This document shows, in pieces, positions 1 to 11,182 of a stretch of 64,000 bases of DNA. A program made the position numbers and the translations under genes. The notes beneath the pieces were generated by a model. That model made no database searches and was not told where the DNA came from. It was given only the letters and a program-made list of their open reading frames with translations. The first letter of the stretch is position 1. Each line of letters opens with the position of its first letter. Source of the DNA: Cricetomys ansorgei. Taxonomy: Eukaryota; Chordata; Mammalia; Rodentia; Nesomyidae. The stretch is taken from contig JAMJFZ010001226.1 in assembly GCA_026225945.1 (NCBI GenBank), positions 1,146,501 to 1,210,500 of the forward strand, written 5' to 3'.

Positions 1-141
1 TTATGACTCCAGAGTTCTGGAATTAAGGCATGTGCCACCATTCTTGTCCCAAGACTCCTTCCTTAATAGTACTGGGGAGGGCAAACTCCTTTAAATGTGT
101 CTAAAGGAGAAATTACCAAATTCTGAACCTCACTTTGACAG

Positions 142-900
142 CGTCTTGGTGGTGTACATACAACAGCAGCAAGACACTTGGTAACTCAAAAATGCAAAGA
201 AGAGGACAAAGCACTCTGCAGAGAGCAGGCTCATTCTCTTGACTACTGGCTTGCAAAAGCAGAATCTTATTATAATAAAAGGATAGTGGAAATGATGAAA
301 AAAGAAGATACAGGCAGTGAAACAAAGATGAAAGTGGAAGAAGAAACACCACCAAGCACAGAGGGACAAAAACAGCATTATTCAGTGCCTGAAAGAGAGA
401 AGAAACAAATAGAAAGGCACATTCATAGAACAGGCCAGGCCAGAGAATTTAAGAACAAAACCTGGAGACAGCCACGACTCCTCAGTGAAACAACACTTCC
501 CAGAATTGTTCCAGAAAAGCACAGCATCCAAAAAGTACAGAGAAGAAGGCAGGTAAATGAGAGAGAACTGGTCCAAATTAAAGATCATCGAGAACGAATG
601 ATTCGAGGGAGGGAACTTCTAGAACAAAGACTCAAAGAAAGAATCTTGAGAAAAAGCCAGAGTCAGATTCTACCACTTGAAAAGCGTGGGCGAGAGAAGA
701 AAGAGAGAAAAGAGTTCGAAAGGGTTGTTGCATACCCACTTTTCCAGCCATCCAATACAAGCCGGATTAAAGTGGATATTCTCATGGAAAAATCTCAGGA
801 TGAAACGGATGTGAGCGAAATTATAAAACCTTATGGAAGGAGATTCTTGGCTGTGCCACCTTTTTTGAGAACTCAAATAGGGAAAATAAAGGACCCGTAA
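142..900 (+). CDS. Basic, coiled-coil-type protein: 3' coding exon or retrocopy, unrecognised
   Basis: An open frame runs without a stop from about 139 to a TAA at 898-900, giving roughly 250 residues. It is rich in Lys, Arg, Glu and Gln, with long charged helices in the middle (probable coiled coil) and a conserved-looking tail ending IGKIKDP. There is no ATG near the start of the frame; the first in-frame Met lies in the segment IVEMMKKE. The 5' edge is therefore more likely a splice acceptor (an AG at 140-141 follows a short pyrimidine stretch) than a true start. I do not recognise the protein. The mouse gene just proximal to H2-M5 on this strand is, as I recall, Znrd1as (Tctex4), so its last coding exon is the best positional guess. 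The alternative is a processed retrocopy, although no poly(A) tract follows. AATAAA occurs at 885-890 and 1689-1694. Confidence 0.45.
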   Translation, partial: RLGGVHTTAARHLVTQKCKEEDKALCREQAHSLDYWLAKAESYYNKRIVEMMKKEDTGSETKMKVEEETPPSTEGQKQHYSVPEREKKQIERHIHRTGQAREFKNKTWRQPRLLSETTLPRIVPEKHSIQKVQRRRQVNERELVQIKDHRERMIRGRELLEQRLKERILRKSQSQILPLEKRGREKKERKEFERVVAYPLFQPSNTSRIKVDILMEKSQDETDVSEIIKPYGRRFLAVPPFLRTQIGKIKDP

Positions 901-3600
901 AGTTTCAAAACTTTGGTGATGAAACCATGTTTCTTCTATGAACCTGTTTTTTGTGCTCTGGTTGTCTGTGTAAGTTGATTAATGGTGCTGTTTCTATTAC
1001 ATAGTTATCAGATAGTCTGGACTTAAAAGTTTGCCCAGCTATTTTTAATTACTTTGTGTTCAAATTATCCCTTCAAGAATTTTTGTATTTATTTGGTGTG
1101 TATGTGTGTGCATTTGCCATGGGTCAATGTGGAGGTCAGAGTACAACTTACAAGAGTCGATGCTTTCGCTATTATGTGGGTCTTGGGGATTCAACTTATG
1201 CCATCAGGCTTGGCATCATGAACCTTTCTTCACTGAGTCATTTTACCAGCCCTGCTTATCCTTTTAAATATTGTTTTCTTATTTGTAAAGTGAGAAAAGC
1301 TTTTTGTGGGATTTATGGAGGATTGGGAGCATTGTGGGACATTATTATGTACTGTTGTTTCACAGATGTTAGTTCCCCCAGGTGCGGAAAGCTATTTGCA
1401 CAATAATGGTGAATAAGAAATTTTTCTCCTTTTCCAAGGTCACCGGTTCCTCCTGTTTTCAACATTCAAAGTTATCTCGACAATATTACTACAATTCAAC
1501 ATAATACACTTTGGTGGATTCTTTGATGCTTCACTAGAGAAATACTCAAAAGGCCCTTAAATTCTGACTTGCAGCATATAATTTATTTGTATGAAAGTTG
1601 AATTTTGAGACTCTTCCTATGTGCTATGTATTGTGCTCATTACTGGAGATGAGTTAATGTTAAGTGAGACTTCTCTTAGGGAGACATAAATAAATGTCTA
1701 CTCACCCTAGATGAGGCACTAGAGACAGACCAAAGAAACAATTCCACAGAAGTCCAACTTGGCAAGCAAGATTAGTTATTGGGGTGACTTACATGAGCAT
1801 GGATAATCAAAGACAGTGCTACATCACCAAAAAGACTACCATGGTATGGGTGATGGCTTGTGAAAGCTGCAACCCTGGAGGCCTCTGCAGGACTTGCAGA
1901 TATCAAATAGGTCAGAGAGTCTCCCTATCTCTAATTGCCATTGGTAAGAGTTCTTGTGACTCTTCTAAATTTCAGGAACTTCCTGGGACTCAGAGGTTGT
2001 GTACTTCATGAGTTTTAATGAATCTCCCTCCAGAATGGATGCTTTAATTCAGTAGAAACTTCTACATAACCCTGAAGAGAAGTCCTTGCCATTGAGTAGT
2101 AAAGAACTCATGGTGTTACTCCGCCATCAGGTAACAAATGGTGAGGGCTATGATAAAGGTATGTACAGGTACTGTGCAAAGGAAGGAGCCCTGCCTAGGT
2201 AAGCAGGAGGAAGAGAGGAAAGGAGATTAGAGAAAGAAGTGTAGTAGACATTCATATTTCATCACTTCCTATAACCCACGTAAGCAACACTTTCCCTTAG
2301 AATAGATCATTCCAGGGTTAAGCAAATCCAGCCTTTCACAGACACATGTCTTCAGAACTCACTGAAAATCAGGAAGCAAAGTTATGAATTTAGTGAGAAT
2401 TTATTCACCAAGGTGAATGCAATTGATTATTTCTCCATTCAAGTCATTTTGTTTGTTTGTTTGTTTCAAGACAGGATTTCTCTATGTAGCATTGGCTACA
2501 TAGAGAACTCACTATTTAGACCAAGATGGCCTCGAATTCACAGGACATCCACCTGCCTCTGTGTCCTGAGTGCTGGAATTAAAGGTGTGCACAAGTTCAG
2601 TTTCATAGACTGTGTTTCAAAAACAACAAACTAAACATTATTGTGAATTTGTAGAAAACGAGCAAGACAGTGAAAGAACAATTAAAAATTCATTTAGTAG
2701 TTTAGGCAACAGACATGGGTTGTTTTCCTCTAAAGTGTTAAATTATTGTTCAATCGCTTAATAAGAGTCCATCGTTGAATTTTCTCAATGCTTTTTATTA
2801 ATTACAAGCCATGTCAGCTCTCAGGGATTCAACACCTGAGCGGCTAGGCAGAGACTTTGTTCCACATTTCTCCCTCCTGCTTCTCCTCCTGCGTCTCCTC
2901 CTGCTTCTCTCCCCGCCCCAGTGCTAGGTGCCTTTTCATTCCAAATCCTGCCTGTCTCCACCCAGCCCTCCAATATACAAATGAATGGAGCCTAACCTTC
3001 ATCTGCCTTAAGGTTAAGGAATGTCCTATTCATATTTATTTGGGAGGTGATGTTAAATGGTATTTAAAACTTTGGAGATGAATAAATGGCCAAACAAATA
3101 CTGAACTGTGGATGAGAGAACAGTACTGAACCCTCACCCCTCCAGTGCTCAGTGATCTCATTGGAGTACACACCTGGAGCAGACTTCACAGCTCTGAGGA
3201 AGTGTCTGAAAGCCTATAGACCAGGGAGCCCAGAACCTCCTGTGTACAGGGTCCTCTAGACATCCCAACAAGACTTAGAGAGAATCGGGCTGATGAAACA
3301 GTCATTTAACCCTAGCACTCAGAGCAGAGTCAGGTGCCCCCACCATAGGGTCTCTCTGAATTCAAGGCTCTCCTGGCCTGCATATATAGCGAGTTTCAGT
3401 TCAGTCAAGGCTGCATAGTGAGACCTGTCTTACAAAACAAAAACTCACAAACGAAAATAAAAAGATTTAGAAAGTCTGGTGATGCTCTCATTTCTGAGAG
3501 CAGAAGGAGTTCAGCTGTTCCTTCACTACAGCTCTGACACCACAAGCTATGCTAGCTGCTCTCCCTCAGGCACCACTTCCTCAAAGGTGCAGGACCTGGC
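901..3600. other. Noncoding stretch downstream of the first exon
   Basis: No convincing gene is seen. It may contain the 3' UTR of the preceding exon, since AATAAA occurs at 1689-1694. A minus-strand B1 lies at 2449-2598. The short open frames here have no recognisable content. Confidence 0.5.
2449..2598 (-). repeat. B1 SINE
   Basis: The A-rich tail reads as repeated TTTG on the plus strand. It is followed by CAAGACAGGATTTCTCT and ends GTGCTGGAATTAAAGGTGTG, which is the reverse of the B1 consensus. It was identified from remembered consensus, not a database. Confidence 0.85.
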
Positions 3601-3604
3601 AGAA

Positions 3605-3935
3605 CTGTTTATCTAGAGCTGTAACTAACATTTCTCCATATATGACCATATAAGGTCTCTCCTGGTCCCCCGGAAAATACTAGGTCCAGGCTGTGACCCC
3701 TAACAAGCAAATGAGGCTGTTGTGCCTGCGCTGTCCTAATGCAATGGGTTTCCCCTGACATCCCTGGATTCCGGAAACCCTTCCTCTTGCTATATATGTA
3801 ACCCTGTTCCCACAATAAATTGAGTCATGCCCACTGTTGCCATCTCCTGGGAATTTTGTACATCCCCTCCCCCCTTCCTCACCCGGCTCACAGTTTGTCT
3901 GACCAAGGACCCCTGGAGACAAAAAGTGAAGAGCC
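3605..3935 (+). repeat. Possible solo LTR remnant
   Basis: The segment has an LTR-like layout: TATA-like sequence (GCTATATATG near 3788), then AATAAA near 3815, then a CT-rich stretch as in U5. No gag, pol or env homology flanks it. The ends are not defined by an inverted TG...CA pair that I can place, so this is only a candidate. Confidence 0.35.
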
Positions 3936-4069
3936 AAGATTTTCTATACTTATAAAAAGTGGGTGCAGAGGCTGTTCATATTCAGATTACAGAACTGTAG
4001 TGATACAGACAAGGAGCTCCTAGCTATGCCTCAGCCTCACTTATGGCATGTTGCATGAGTCATTCCTGC

Positions 4070-4615
4070 TGCTAGGTGTGGTGGCTCATATACGTAATTC
4101 TAGTGCTGCAGAACTAGAAGGGAAAAAAGGATTGCAGGGACTTCAAGGGCCATATGGATTCCTGTTAATTACTTTTTTCATTGCTGTGACAAATTACCCA
4201 ACAGAAGCAACTTAAAGGGAGAAATATTTATTCTAATTCATGATCTAAGAGGGTACAGTTCATCTCAGCGTAAGGCAGGGTAGAGTTCATGGCAGCAGGA
4301 ACTTGTGTCTAGGACTCCTCAAACTTCAGTAGGTCAGGTAGCAGAGAGTGGGGGTTCTCTCATCTGGCTTTCCCCTGTTCTTCCTTTTATCCTTGGGCAC
4401 CAGACCAAAGGATGGTGCCACCCACACTCAGGGTGGGTCTTCCATCCTCAATTAATCTCTGAAAACACACTTACAGATGTGATCAGAGTTGAATCTCCTA
4501 GGAGACTCTAAATCCAGTCAAGTTGACAATGAAAATTAACCATCACACCTACATGGTGAATTCCAAGCCAGCCTGAGATACAGTGTGAGATCCTGTCAAC
4601 AGACAAACAGAAAAA
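4070..4615 (+). repeat. SINE interrupted by a ~400-bp rodent repeat
   Basis: 4070-4150 looks like the left half of a B1/B4-type SINE (GTGGTGGCTCATATACGTAA). 4549-4615 looks like its right half (CCAAGCCAGCCTGAGATACA). Between them, 4152-4548 is a different dispersed repeat beginning TTCATTGCTGTGACAAATTA and ending near CAGTCAAGTTGACAATGA. A related copy of that inner repeat lies at 17308-17690. Confidence 0.5.
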
Positions 4616-6087
4616 GGAGTGAGTGAGTCCTGGGCTATATAGTCAGCAATCTAAGTGAGGGATCTGGAAAGAGTCCTGAGCATTTTAGAACAAGATTTGT
4701 GGCCATTGACGTTAGTGGTCAGAACAGCATCCATGATGAAAAAGGGTTTCATATGGGCATTACATTGGGGGGGATGCTGAGAAATAAAATGGAGGGCATA
4801 TCATCAGTCCTCAGTTATGATGCTGCCAGATACACACATGTTTTCTCTCTCATGAAGTGTAGCCTCAGATAGAAAATATTAGGAAGCAATTACATAAAGG
4901 AAAGTACCCTAGGTTGGTTTCTTACTTTTAGGTACAAATAATGAAATCCAAATTCTTCTCATTTAAAATTAAAGGAATTTGATATATGATATTTAAGGAA
5001 TGGGGCTCAAGGATAAAAGGGAAAACAGGAGAAATCCAGAACAGAACTGAAAAGTCCATCAGCATCCACATCAGGTCCCACACAGGATCCACTGGGCACA
5101 GGAATCACTAGTCACCTCAGTGGCATGCTGGAACTGATCTCTGTGGCTGAGACAGCTCCCATGCTACTCATGGAAACTAGACGTGTGTAATTGATTTCTT
5201 AAGCTATATCTGGGCTCTGAAGCCTTATTTGTTTGGAGCCAGTTGTAGCTGTGACTTTTCCACTCGTAACCGAATTCTGCCCTCTGGTTCTTTTGCCTGG
5301 TTGATACTGAGACAGATTCCTAACTTCTAATTTTTTTAACCCTCTAGCTCTAAAGGGTTAGGAAGAAAAAGAGAGAAAGGAAGAAATCTTACAGCCCCTT
5401 CTGGCTGTCTTTATCTGTCTAAACCTGGAGAACTGGACTAACTTATAAAATCTTTCATCCATTGACTGTCTTCTAACATGCTTTCCCAGCAACTGTCCTT
5501 TGTCTCAGCCTGGTGGCTGCCTTCCTTCCCAGCAACTGTCCTCTGTCTCACTAACTCTCCTCTGCCTGAGCCTTTCCAGCACCTGTCTGTTATCTCAACC
5601 TTCCCAGCAACTATCTGTGACTGTCAACTGGCCACTGCCTCCTTTATACCCTAAGCCATTCCCAGAAATCCAAGCAGCATCCAATCATAAGGAAAGCTGC
5701 ACAGAATACTTCAAAATGTCATGCTTCAGATGTGTCAATATCATCTTGACAAATTCATTCTATGCAGTGCCAGCTGTTTCTTATCACTGTGCTGAGTCAG
5801 GGTTCAGCATGTGGTCATTCAACTGGTAGAGCTAAGGATTGCTTAGGAATGTTTAGGAAAGTGAAGGGACTTGCTGTCTTTCTTTCTATAGCCTTACTAG
5901 GTAGTCCCTTAATGTGTAAAGAGAGCTGAAGATGGTACAAGGTGGAAATAGAATGATGAAAGCAGATTTCTGGAAAAGTTATCTGAGTAACTATATCTGG
6001 AGAAAGAAAAAAGACCAATAGAGATCCAGGATAATGATGTCTTCGAGCACCCTCACAGACCTGGGCTTTACAAAAGTGATAATATAG
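4616..6087. other. Intergenic, 3' flank of the class I gene
   Basis: No recognised gene. Any class I cytoplasmic exons and 3' UTR would be expected here on the minus strand. One minus-strand acceptor-like site with a strong pyrimidine tract (TTTTTTCTTTCTCCAG, ending near 6000) precedes an open stretch to about 5815, but the translation does not resemble a class I tail. Confidence 0.4.
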
Positions 6088-6228
6088 TCAGGCATGATGG
6101 CACACACTTTTAATCCCAGTACTTAGGAGACAGAGGTGGGTGGATCTCTGAGGGGAGCCTGGTCTACGGAGTGAGTTCTAGGACAGCCAGGGTATGCAGA
6201 GAGATCTTGTTTCAAATAAATAAGTAAA
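6088..6228 (+). repeat. B1 SINE
   Basis: It shows TTTTAATCCCAGTACTTAGG, then GAGCCTGGTCTACGGAGTGA and GGACAGCCAGGG, in B1 order, with a degenerate A-rich tail of AATA units. It lies just 3' of class I exon 5. Confidence 0.85.
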
Positions 6229-6357
6229 TACTAGTACACATAGAGTCCCAGATTAGGTAAGCACAAAGATGTATAAAGAGCAATAAGCTAGACAATGGGC
6301 ACATTGCATCTAAGGCTGAAACTCTATGGAAACCCTCAGACACCAATCCTTCCCTAC

Positions 6358-8542
6358 CTGCACTTTTCTTCCTCCTCATCACAATAGCAGCTGCAGCTCC
6401 AGTGACCACAACTCCAAGGAGAACCACACCAACAGTCATTCCAATCACAGGCCAATGAGACGGTTCTGAGAGGAGAGGAAGTGTAAGAGAGGGAAGAATT
6501 GAGGAGCCCTAATTCACAGCTCTTAACACTGACCCTACTCAGGGGTCTCCAGAGGGTCACCCGCTTTGCTTGACAGACTCTGTGCTCAAACCTCTCCTTA
6601 CCCCATCTCAGGGTGAGGGGTTCATGTAGCCCATCATGGTACACACTGCATGTGTATTTCTGCTCTTCTCCTGAAGGCACCACCATGGCTGCCCACTTCT
6701 GGAAGTTTCCATCACCTGCAGGCCTGGTGTCCACCAGCTCCATGTCCTGGGTCTGATCCTCCCCATCCCTCTGCCAGATCAGAGTGATCTCAGAAGGGTA
6801 GAAGCCCAGAGCCCAGCACCTCAGGGTGACTCTCCCTTCAGGTTCAGGATGACGGGTCACATGTACCTTTGGGGGTTCTGAGGACAGAAGTTGGAAAATT
6901 CAAGCATTTTATATTCTTTTTGAGGAATTAAGCAGTACTCATGTCCCTATCCTGGCAATGGGCAGGAGAATCAAGGTGAGGAGAGGTGTAAACTCCAAAC
7001 AGGTAGTCTACAACCAGGAACCAGACAATGTATTCCTTGGAACATTCTACAATTACCGCAAGGCAGCCCAAAATAGAAGACTCCCCAGTTCCCCACCATG
7101 AAAAGAGGATTTCTGATCCTGGGTGGAGGGCTAAGAGACTCAAGCATCACTTGAATCTGACCTTCAGAGACATTGGGTGTGAGCAGAGAACCCAGTGTAT
7201 GGGAGGCCACGGTTCACAAAGGGCTGCGGAATGACGGGAACAGCTGTTGGTAATTTCAGGGGTCTTCTCCCCTACCGTCCTGAGAAACTTTGAACTGTCC
7301 TGAGAGAAGGCTGAGCCCTGGAAGAGTCACTCTGGCGTTGGGTCAGGAAAGCCAGGAGCACCCTTTCTGCTCCGGATGCAAAAGAGAGCTGCAGTATTTC
7401 AGCAGGTTCCATTTTCCTCCCTCCTTTGAGGGATATGCCCTACTCCAAGTACAGATAGGAGGAGTTTGCTTTTCAGGCCCTGGTACCTGAGCGCTGCAGA
7501 GTCTCCTTCCCTATCTCCAGGTGTCTGAATAGCCGTGGAATGCAGAAATCCTTCAGGAAGACACTGAAGTCTTCTGCCTGACCCGCTGCCTCCCACTTTC
7601 GCTGGGTGATCTCAGCGGTGGAGTCTACCGCAGTCCATGTTCTCAGGTCTGAGTTCAGGTCTACGTTCAGGCTGATGTAATCCCGGCCATCAAAGGCATG
7701 TCTATGGTACCCACGAAGGAGGCGTTGGTCTAGGCCCACGTCGCAACCAATTAGACACTGGAAGGTATGAGAGCCTGCCACAGTCCCCAAAGTCAGCTTG
7801 CCCACAGGGCCTCACCCACCCTCGGAATTTCCACCCAAACAATCGGAAACCCACCCGCGGTCTGATACTCTCTAGGGTCTAGGATCTCTGTGCACTCCGT
7901 AGCCTCGAGCCAAATTTAAGACCTGGGCTCCAGGCGACTTGGGGGTGTCCAGTCCGTGGAGATGTGAAAGGGTCACTCACCGTCATCGCTCTGGTTGTAG
8001 ATCTGGATTGCGAATCGCAGGTTTCCTCCGGCCTCTTGTGAATATCTCTCTGCATACTCTTTCTCCGTTTTCAAATACCATGGCCCCATCTGCTTCACCC
8101 AAGGCCCACGCGCCTCGATCTTTCCAGAAGCTGCGTCACTGTCGAAGCGCATGAACTGCATTTGGTCCACATAGCCAAGGATAATGGTTTGGAAATCTTG
8201 GAGACCGGTTCGAGATGTGGCCGTTATGATATACCGCAAGGAGTGTGAGCCTGCAGGCGGTGCGCGGTGAGACCCCGACCCTCCTGGGGGACCTCTGGCA
8301 GATGAGCAGGCTGAGAGGGGCTCAAAGGGACTGGGAATGTGGGATGGAGCAGGAAGGTCTGGACTGGGAGATGAGAAGAAGTGGCTTCCCAGATGCTTCC
8401 CGCTTCCCTAGCCTGGTGCCCTCTTCATCCTGGCAAAGCCCATTTCCCTCCCTCCTGACCCGCACTCACCTGCACGGTTCTGGGTCTCAGTCTGAATCAG
8501 AACCAGGAGTACTGAGAGCAGCAGGAGTATGGGACACGGCAT
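6358..8542 (-). CDS. H2-M5: MHC class Ib heavy chain, H2-M5-like
   Basis: Five class I exons read on the minus strand, each joined by GT-AG introns in the family's phase 1. They are the leader at 8470-8542 (73 bp), alpha1 at 7981-8250 (270 bp), alpha2 at 7487-7774 (288 bp), alpha3 at 6602-6877 (276 bp) and transmembrane at 6358-6465 (108 bp). The leader is hydrophobic and ends near TETQNRA. Alpha1 begins GSHSLRY and keeps the NQS glycosylation site at residue 86. Alpha2 keeps Cys101 and Cys164. Alpha3 keeps its Ig cysteines (RCWALGF, KYTCSVY) and the CD8-loop stretch DQTQDMEL. A hydrophobic span precedes RRKKSAG. No stop or frameshift is seen. Alpha2 is 12 bp longer than the usual 276. Conserved groove tyrosines at 84, 159 and 171 are replaced by Ile, Phe and His, so the molecule is non-classical. 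Cytoplasmic exons were not located. The M5 assignment rests on position next to Zfp57; class I membership is certain. Confidence 0.85.
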
Positions 8543-8574
8543 TTCAGCCCCCATTCTCCGTGTTTGAAGGACCT

Positions 8575-8735
8575 AGAGGGATTGAGACCTTGTTCCTCTC
8601 TGTGGGCTTTATAGGGTTGTGAGTCATGGGGAGATACCGCAGTGACTGTGAGTGGCTTTCTCGAGAATTCAGACATGCAATGGAAGTAATAACATGCGGA
8701 TTGAAAGCTGTAGCAAGGCTGGGGAATTCCCAACT
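8575..8735 (-). promoter_or_regulatory. Class I gene promoter with TATA box and kB-type site
   Basis: Upstream of the class I start (higher coordinates, minus strand) lie TATAAA at 8608-8613, an AP-1/X2-like TGACTCA near 8621-8627 and a palindromic GGGGAATTCCC at 8721-8731. The last resembles the enhancer A kB element of classical class I genes and is at a similar distance. A clear ISRE was not seen, nor a clear Y-box. Function is inferred. Confidence 0.55.
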
Positions 8736-8989
8736 CCTGGCTTCCTCTCCTCAAACCCTTTGGAGACAAAACCTGAGTCCCAGGCATTTAGAGGACCCTT
8801 TTTCTTGCACCTGTTGCTGTTTATTGCACCCGATTTCCGAGTCCTGTCCAGGAACTGGGTCATATGAGAGTCTGAATACTTTGGTTTCAGGATCTCTTGT
8901 TTGTGCTAACACATTATTGAGGACCTCAAAGAGTTTTTATGAAGATTATATTTAACGGCATTTACTGTGTTTAAGAAACCGTCACTTAA

Positions 8990-9322
8990 GCAGGTCATGG
9001 TGGCCAATACCTGTGTAACAGCACTTAGGAGGCTGTGCTGAGGCAGCAGGTTTGGCATGAGTTTGAGGCCAGCTTAAGCTAATGGCACTGACATTTTTTT
9101 TAAAGGTTTAATTTTATTTGTGGGTACGTGTTGTGTGAATTGTGCAAATGTGTGCCACTTCTGTGAAGATGTCCATGGAGGCCAGAAGACAGACTCAGAT
9201 TCCTTGATACTTGGAATCACAGGTATTTGTGAGCTGGGTGCTAGGAACCAAACCCAAGTCATCTACAAGAGCAATACACACTCTTAACCACGGAACCATC
9301 TCTTCAGTCCATTGAGACTGAC
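8990..9322. repeat. B1/B4-like fragment then reverse B3
   Basis: 8990-9085 reads as a plus-strand B1-type fragment (GGTCATGGTGGCCAATACCT ... TTTGAGGCCAGC). 9094-9322 reads as a minus-strand B3/B2-type SINE ending AACCATCTCTTCAGTCC, the reverse of the tRNA-like head. Confidence 0.65.
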
Positions 9323-11180
9323 AAAAAAAAAAAACACTTTTAAAAAGTGAGACAGCCCTTATATTCTGCAGGTCAGGTGACGGTGAAGAATGCAGGAACT
9401 CCTAATTAGTTTGCTCTTCACAGCCTTGAGTCACACTCAGGTACCAACAGGTTAGCTCTGTTGTATAGTGTATAAACCACACTGTACTATAAACATGTCA
9501 AGTAACTTCTAGAAACATAAAAGCAGATTTGACATCAGGCATCTCATCAAAGTGTCTCGGTAACTTCATGGTTTCCATCCAGCTTCACACACTGCTGTGT
9601 TTTGTTGGTCTTGGAGGCACATGGTTTATTTCCACCATTCGAGAGGCTAAGGTAGGAGGGCTTCCAGGACTTGAGGAATGGCCTGGACTATGGACTATAA
9701 CATTTTTTCTGTGTAGGAGGGAAAGAATGCAGAATGTCGGGGAATAGTAAATGATTTTTGAGGAAGTCAGTGGAGCTTGGAGGGCATGTGATGGCCTGTT
9801 GGGCCCAGAGAACAAATGAGTTTGTAAATGGTTTGGAGGTTACTTTCTTTGGAGCATTGTATGAGACTAAGTAGATGATGGTGGTATGTGGCAAAAGTCT
9901 TCTCAGGATGCTGACAGGCTTCTTGCCATAAAAGACTGTTAACACAAAAGTGAGTGAGAGGACCAGCAGTATTACCTTTTCTCCTTTGGTGATTCAGGAC
10001 GTTAGGCAGATTCAGGGAAAGAGCAGCAAAGCCCTTGTCCAACATCTGCTGCTACTTCCTTTACTTAAAATAACCATTATAAGGCTGAACAGTGACACAG
10101 CCTTGGGGACAGTCATCACTGTCATTCAGTCACCAGAACCCTGTGTATGGCAGCCGGCATCGGGCCCTGAGTAAGTGGAGCATGCTTGCTGGAAGCGCAT
10201 ATAGCATGGAGAATTGAAAATAGGAGGATATAGCAAGGGGAAAGGAAGAAAAGGAGCAGCCCCAGTCGAATGGACAGGAAGACCACCCTTTTGGAGGAGT
10301 CGATGACCACCATTCTGCAAGAAACAGAGAAGAGGACAGACCTGCTGACTTGCCCCTAACTTCCTACAGGCCATACCCAATAGGGAGATTAATGAAGAAT
10401 AGGGTGGAGATGGAGATGATATGGAAATGTGCCATTGCAGTAGGTACCTGGGTGTCCCCCCAGGCCAAAATGCCCCTGGGTCAGTAAAGGGCATGGAGTA
10501 GAACCAGTCAGGAGACAGTTTCAGGTAACAGTGTCTGCTTTATTGCACATGAGCAATTATTTATATAGTGGAAGCCTATTGTCTGTGGTCGCACATAAAA
10601 GGAGACATCTCTAGTGCAGACACATTAGAAGATCAGCTACTGGCTACTCACATTACATCAGAATTCAGTGTTCTGACTTTGGGGAATACTCAGGAATGTG
10701 GTGTGCCATGCTTCTTACTTAGAAGCACAGATGGTAGGCTGACTGACAGGTCATTCCTGAATTTTCTCCTACAGAAATGTTCCTGGAAGAGATGAGAGAA
10801 GTCAGGAGGAAATTTAAGGAGGGACAGTTGTGAAACTGTCTGTGTATTCTTAGGGGGAGAGTTCTGTAATCACCAAAATCATCATGATGAATTTTGCCTT
10901 TTGTCTTGACTTCTGCCATGTCCCTGAGATTTATACCATTATTCTTACTGCATTCTTTTTCTTTGCAGGTTTCTGACATGCCTTTACTGATATTTGTTGC
11001 GAGCCTTGTGTTATTTCCATATGCCAGGTCGGTCTTGTATTGCTAACCTCTGTTTGGAGATTAGCTTCCTAATCAGGATTTCTGTCAACAGTGTGGTTTT
11101 GCCCATTTGCATAAAAATAATATGAAATAAATAAAGCAATCAAAAAGCAAAACAAACAGCAGCAGCAGCAACAACAAAAG
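9323..11180. other. Intergenic, no gene recognised
   Basis: Open frames are short and overlapping and none has recognisable domains. No conserved splice pairs were found. A run of AGC/AAC trinucleotides lies near 11157-11177. Confidence 0.45.
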
Positions 11181-11182
11181 AT

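Noticed and set aside
6354..8542. Class I gene as a pseudogene
   Set aside because: Leader, alpha1-3 and TM exons are all open with correct GT-AG sites and phases. Only the unidentified tail leaves doubt.
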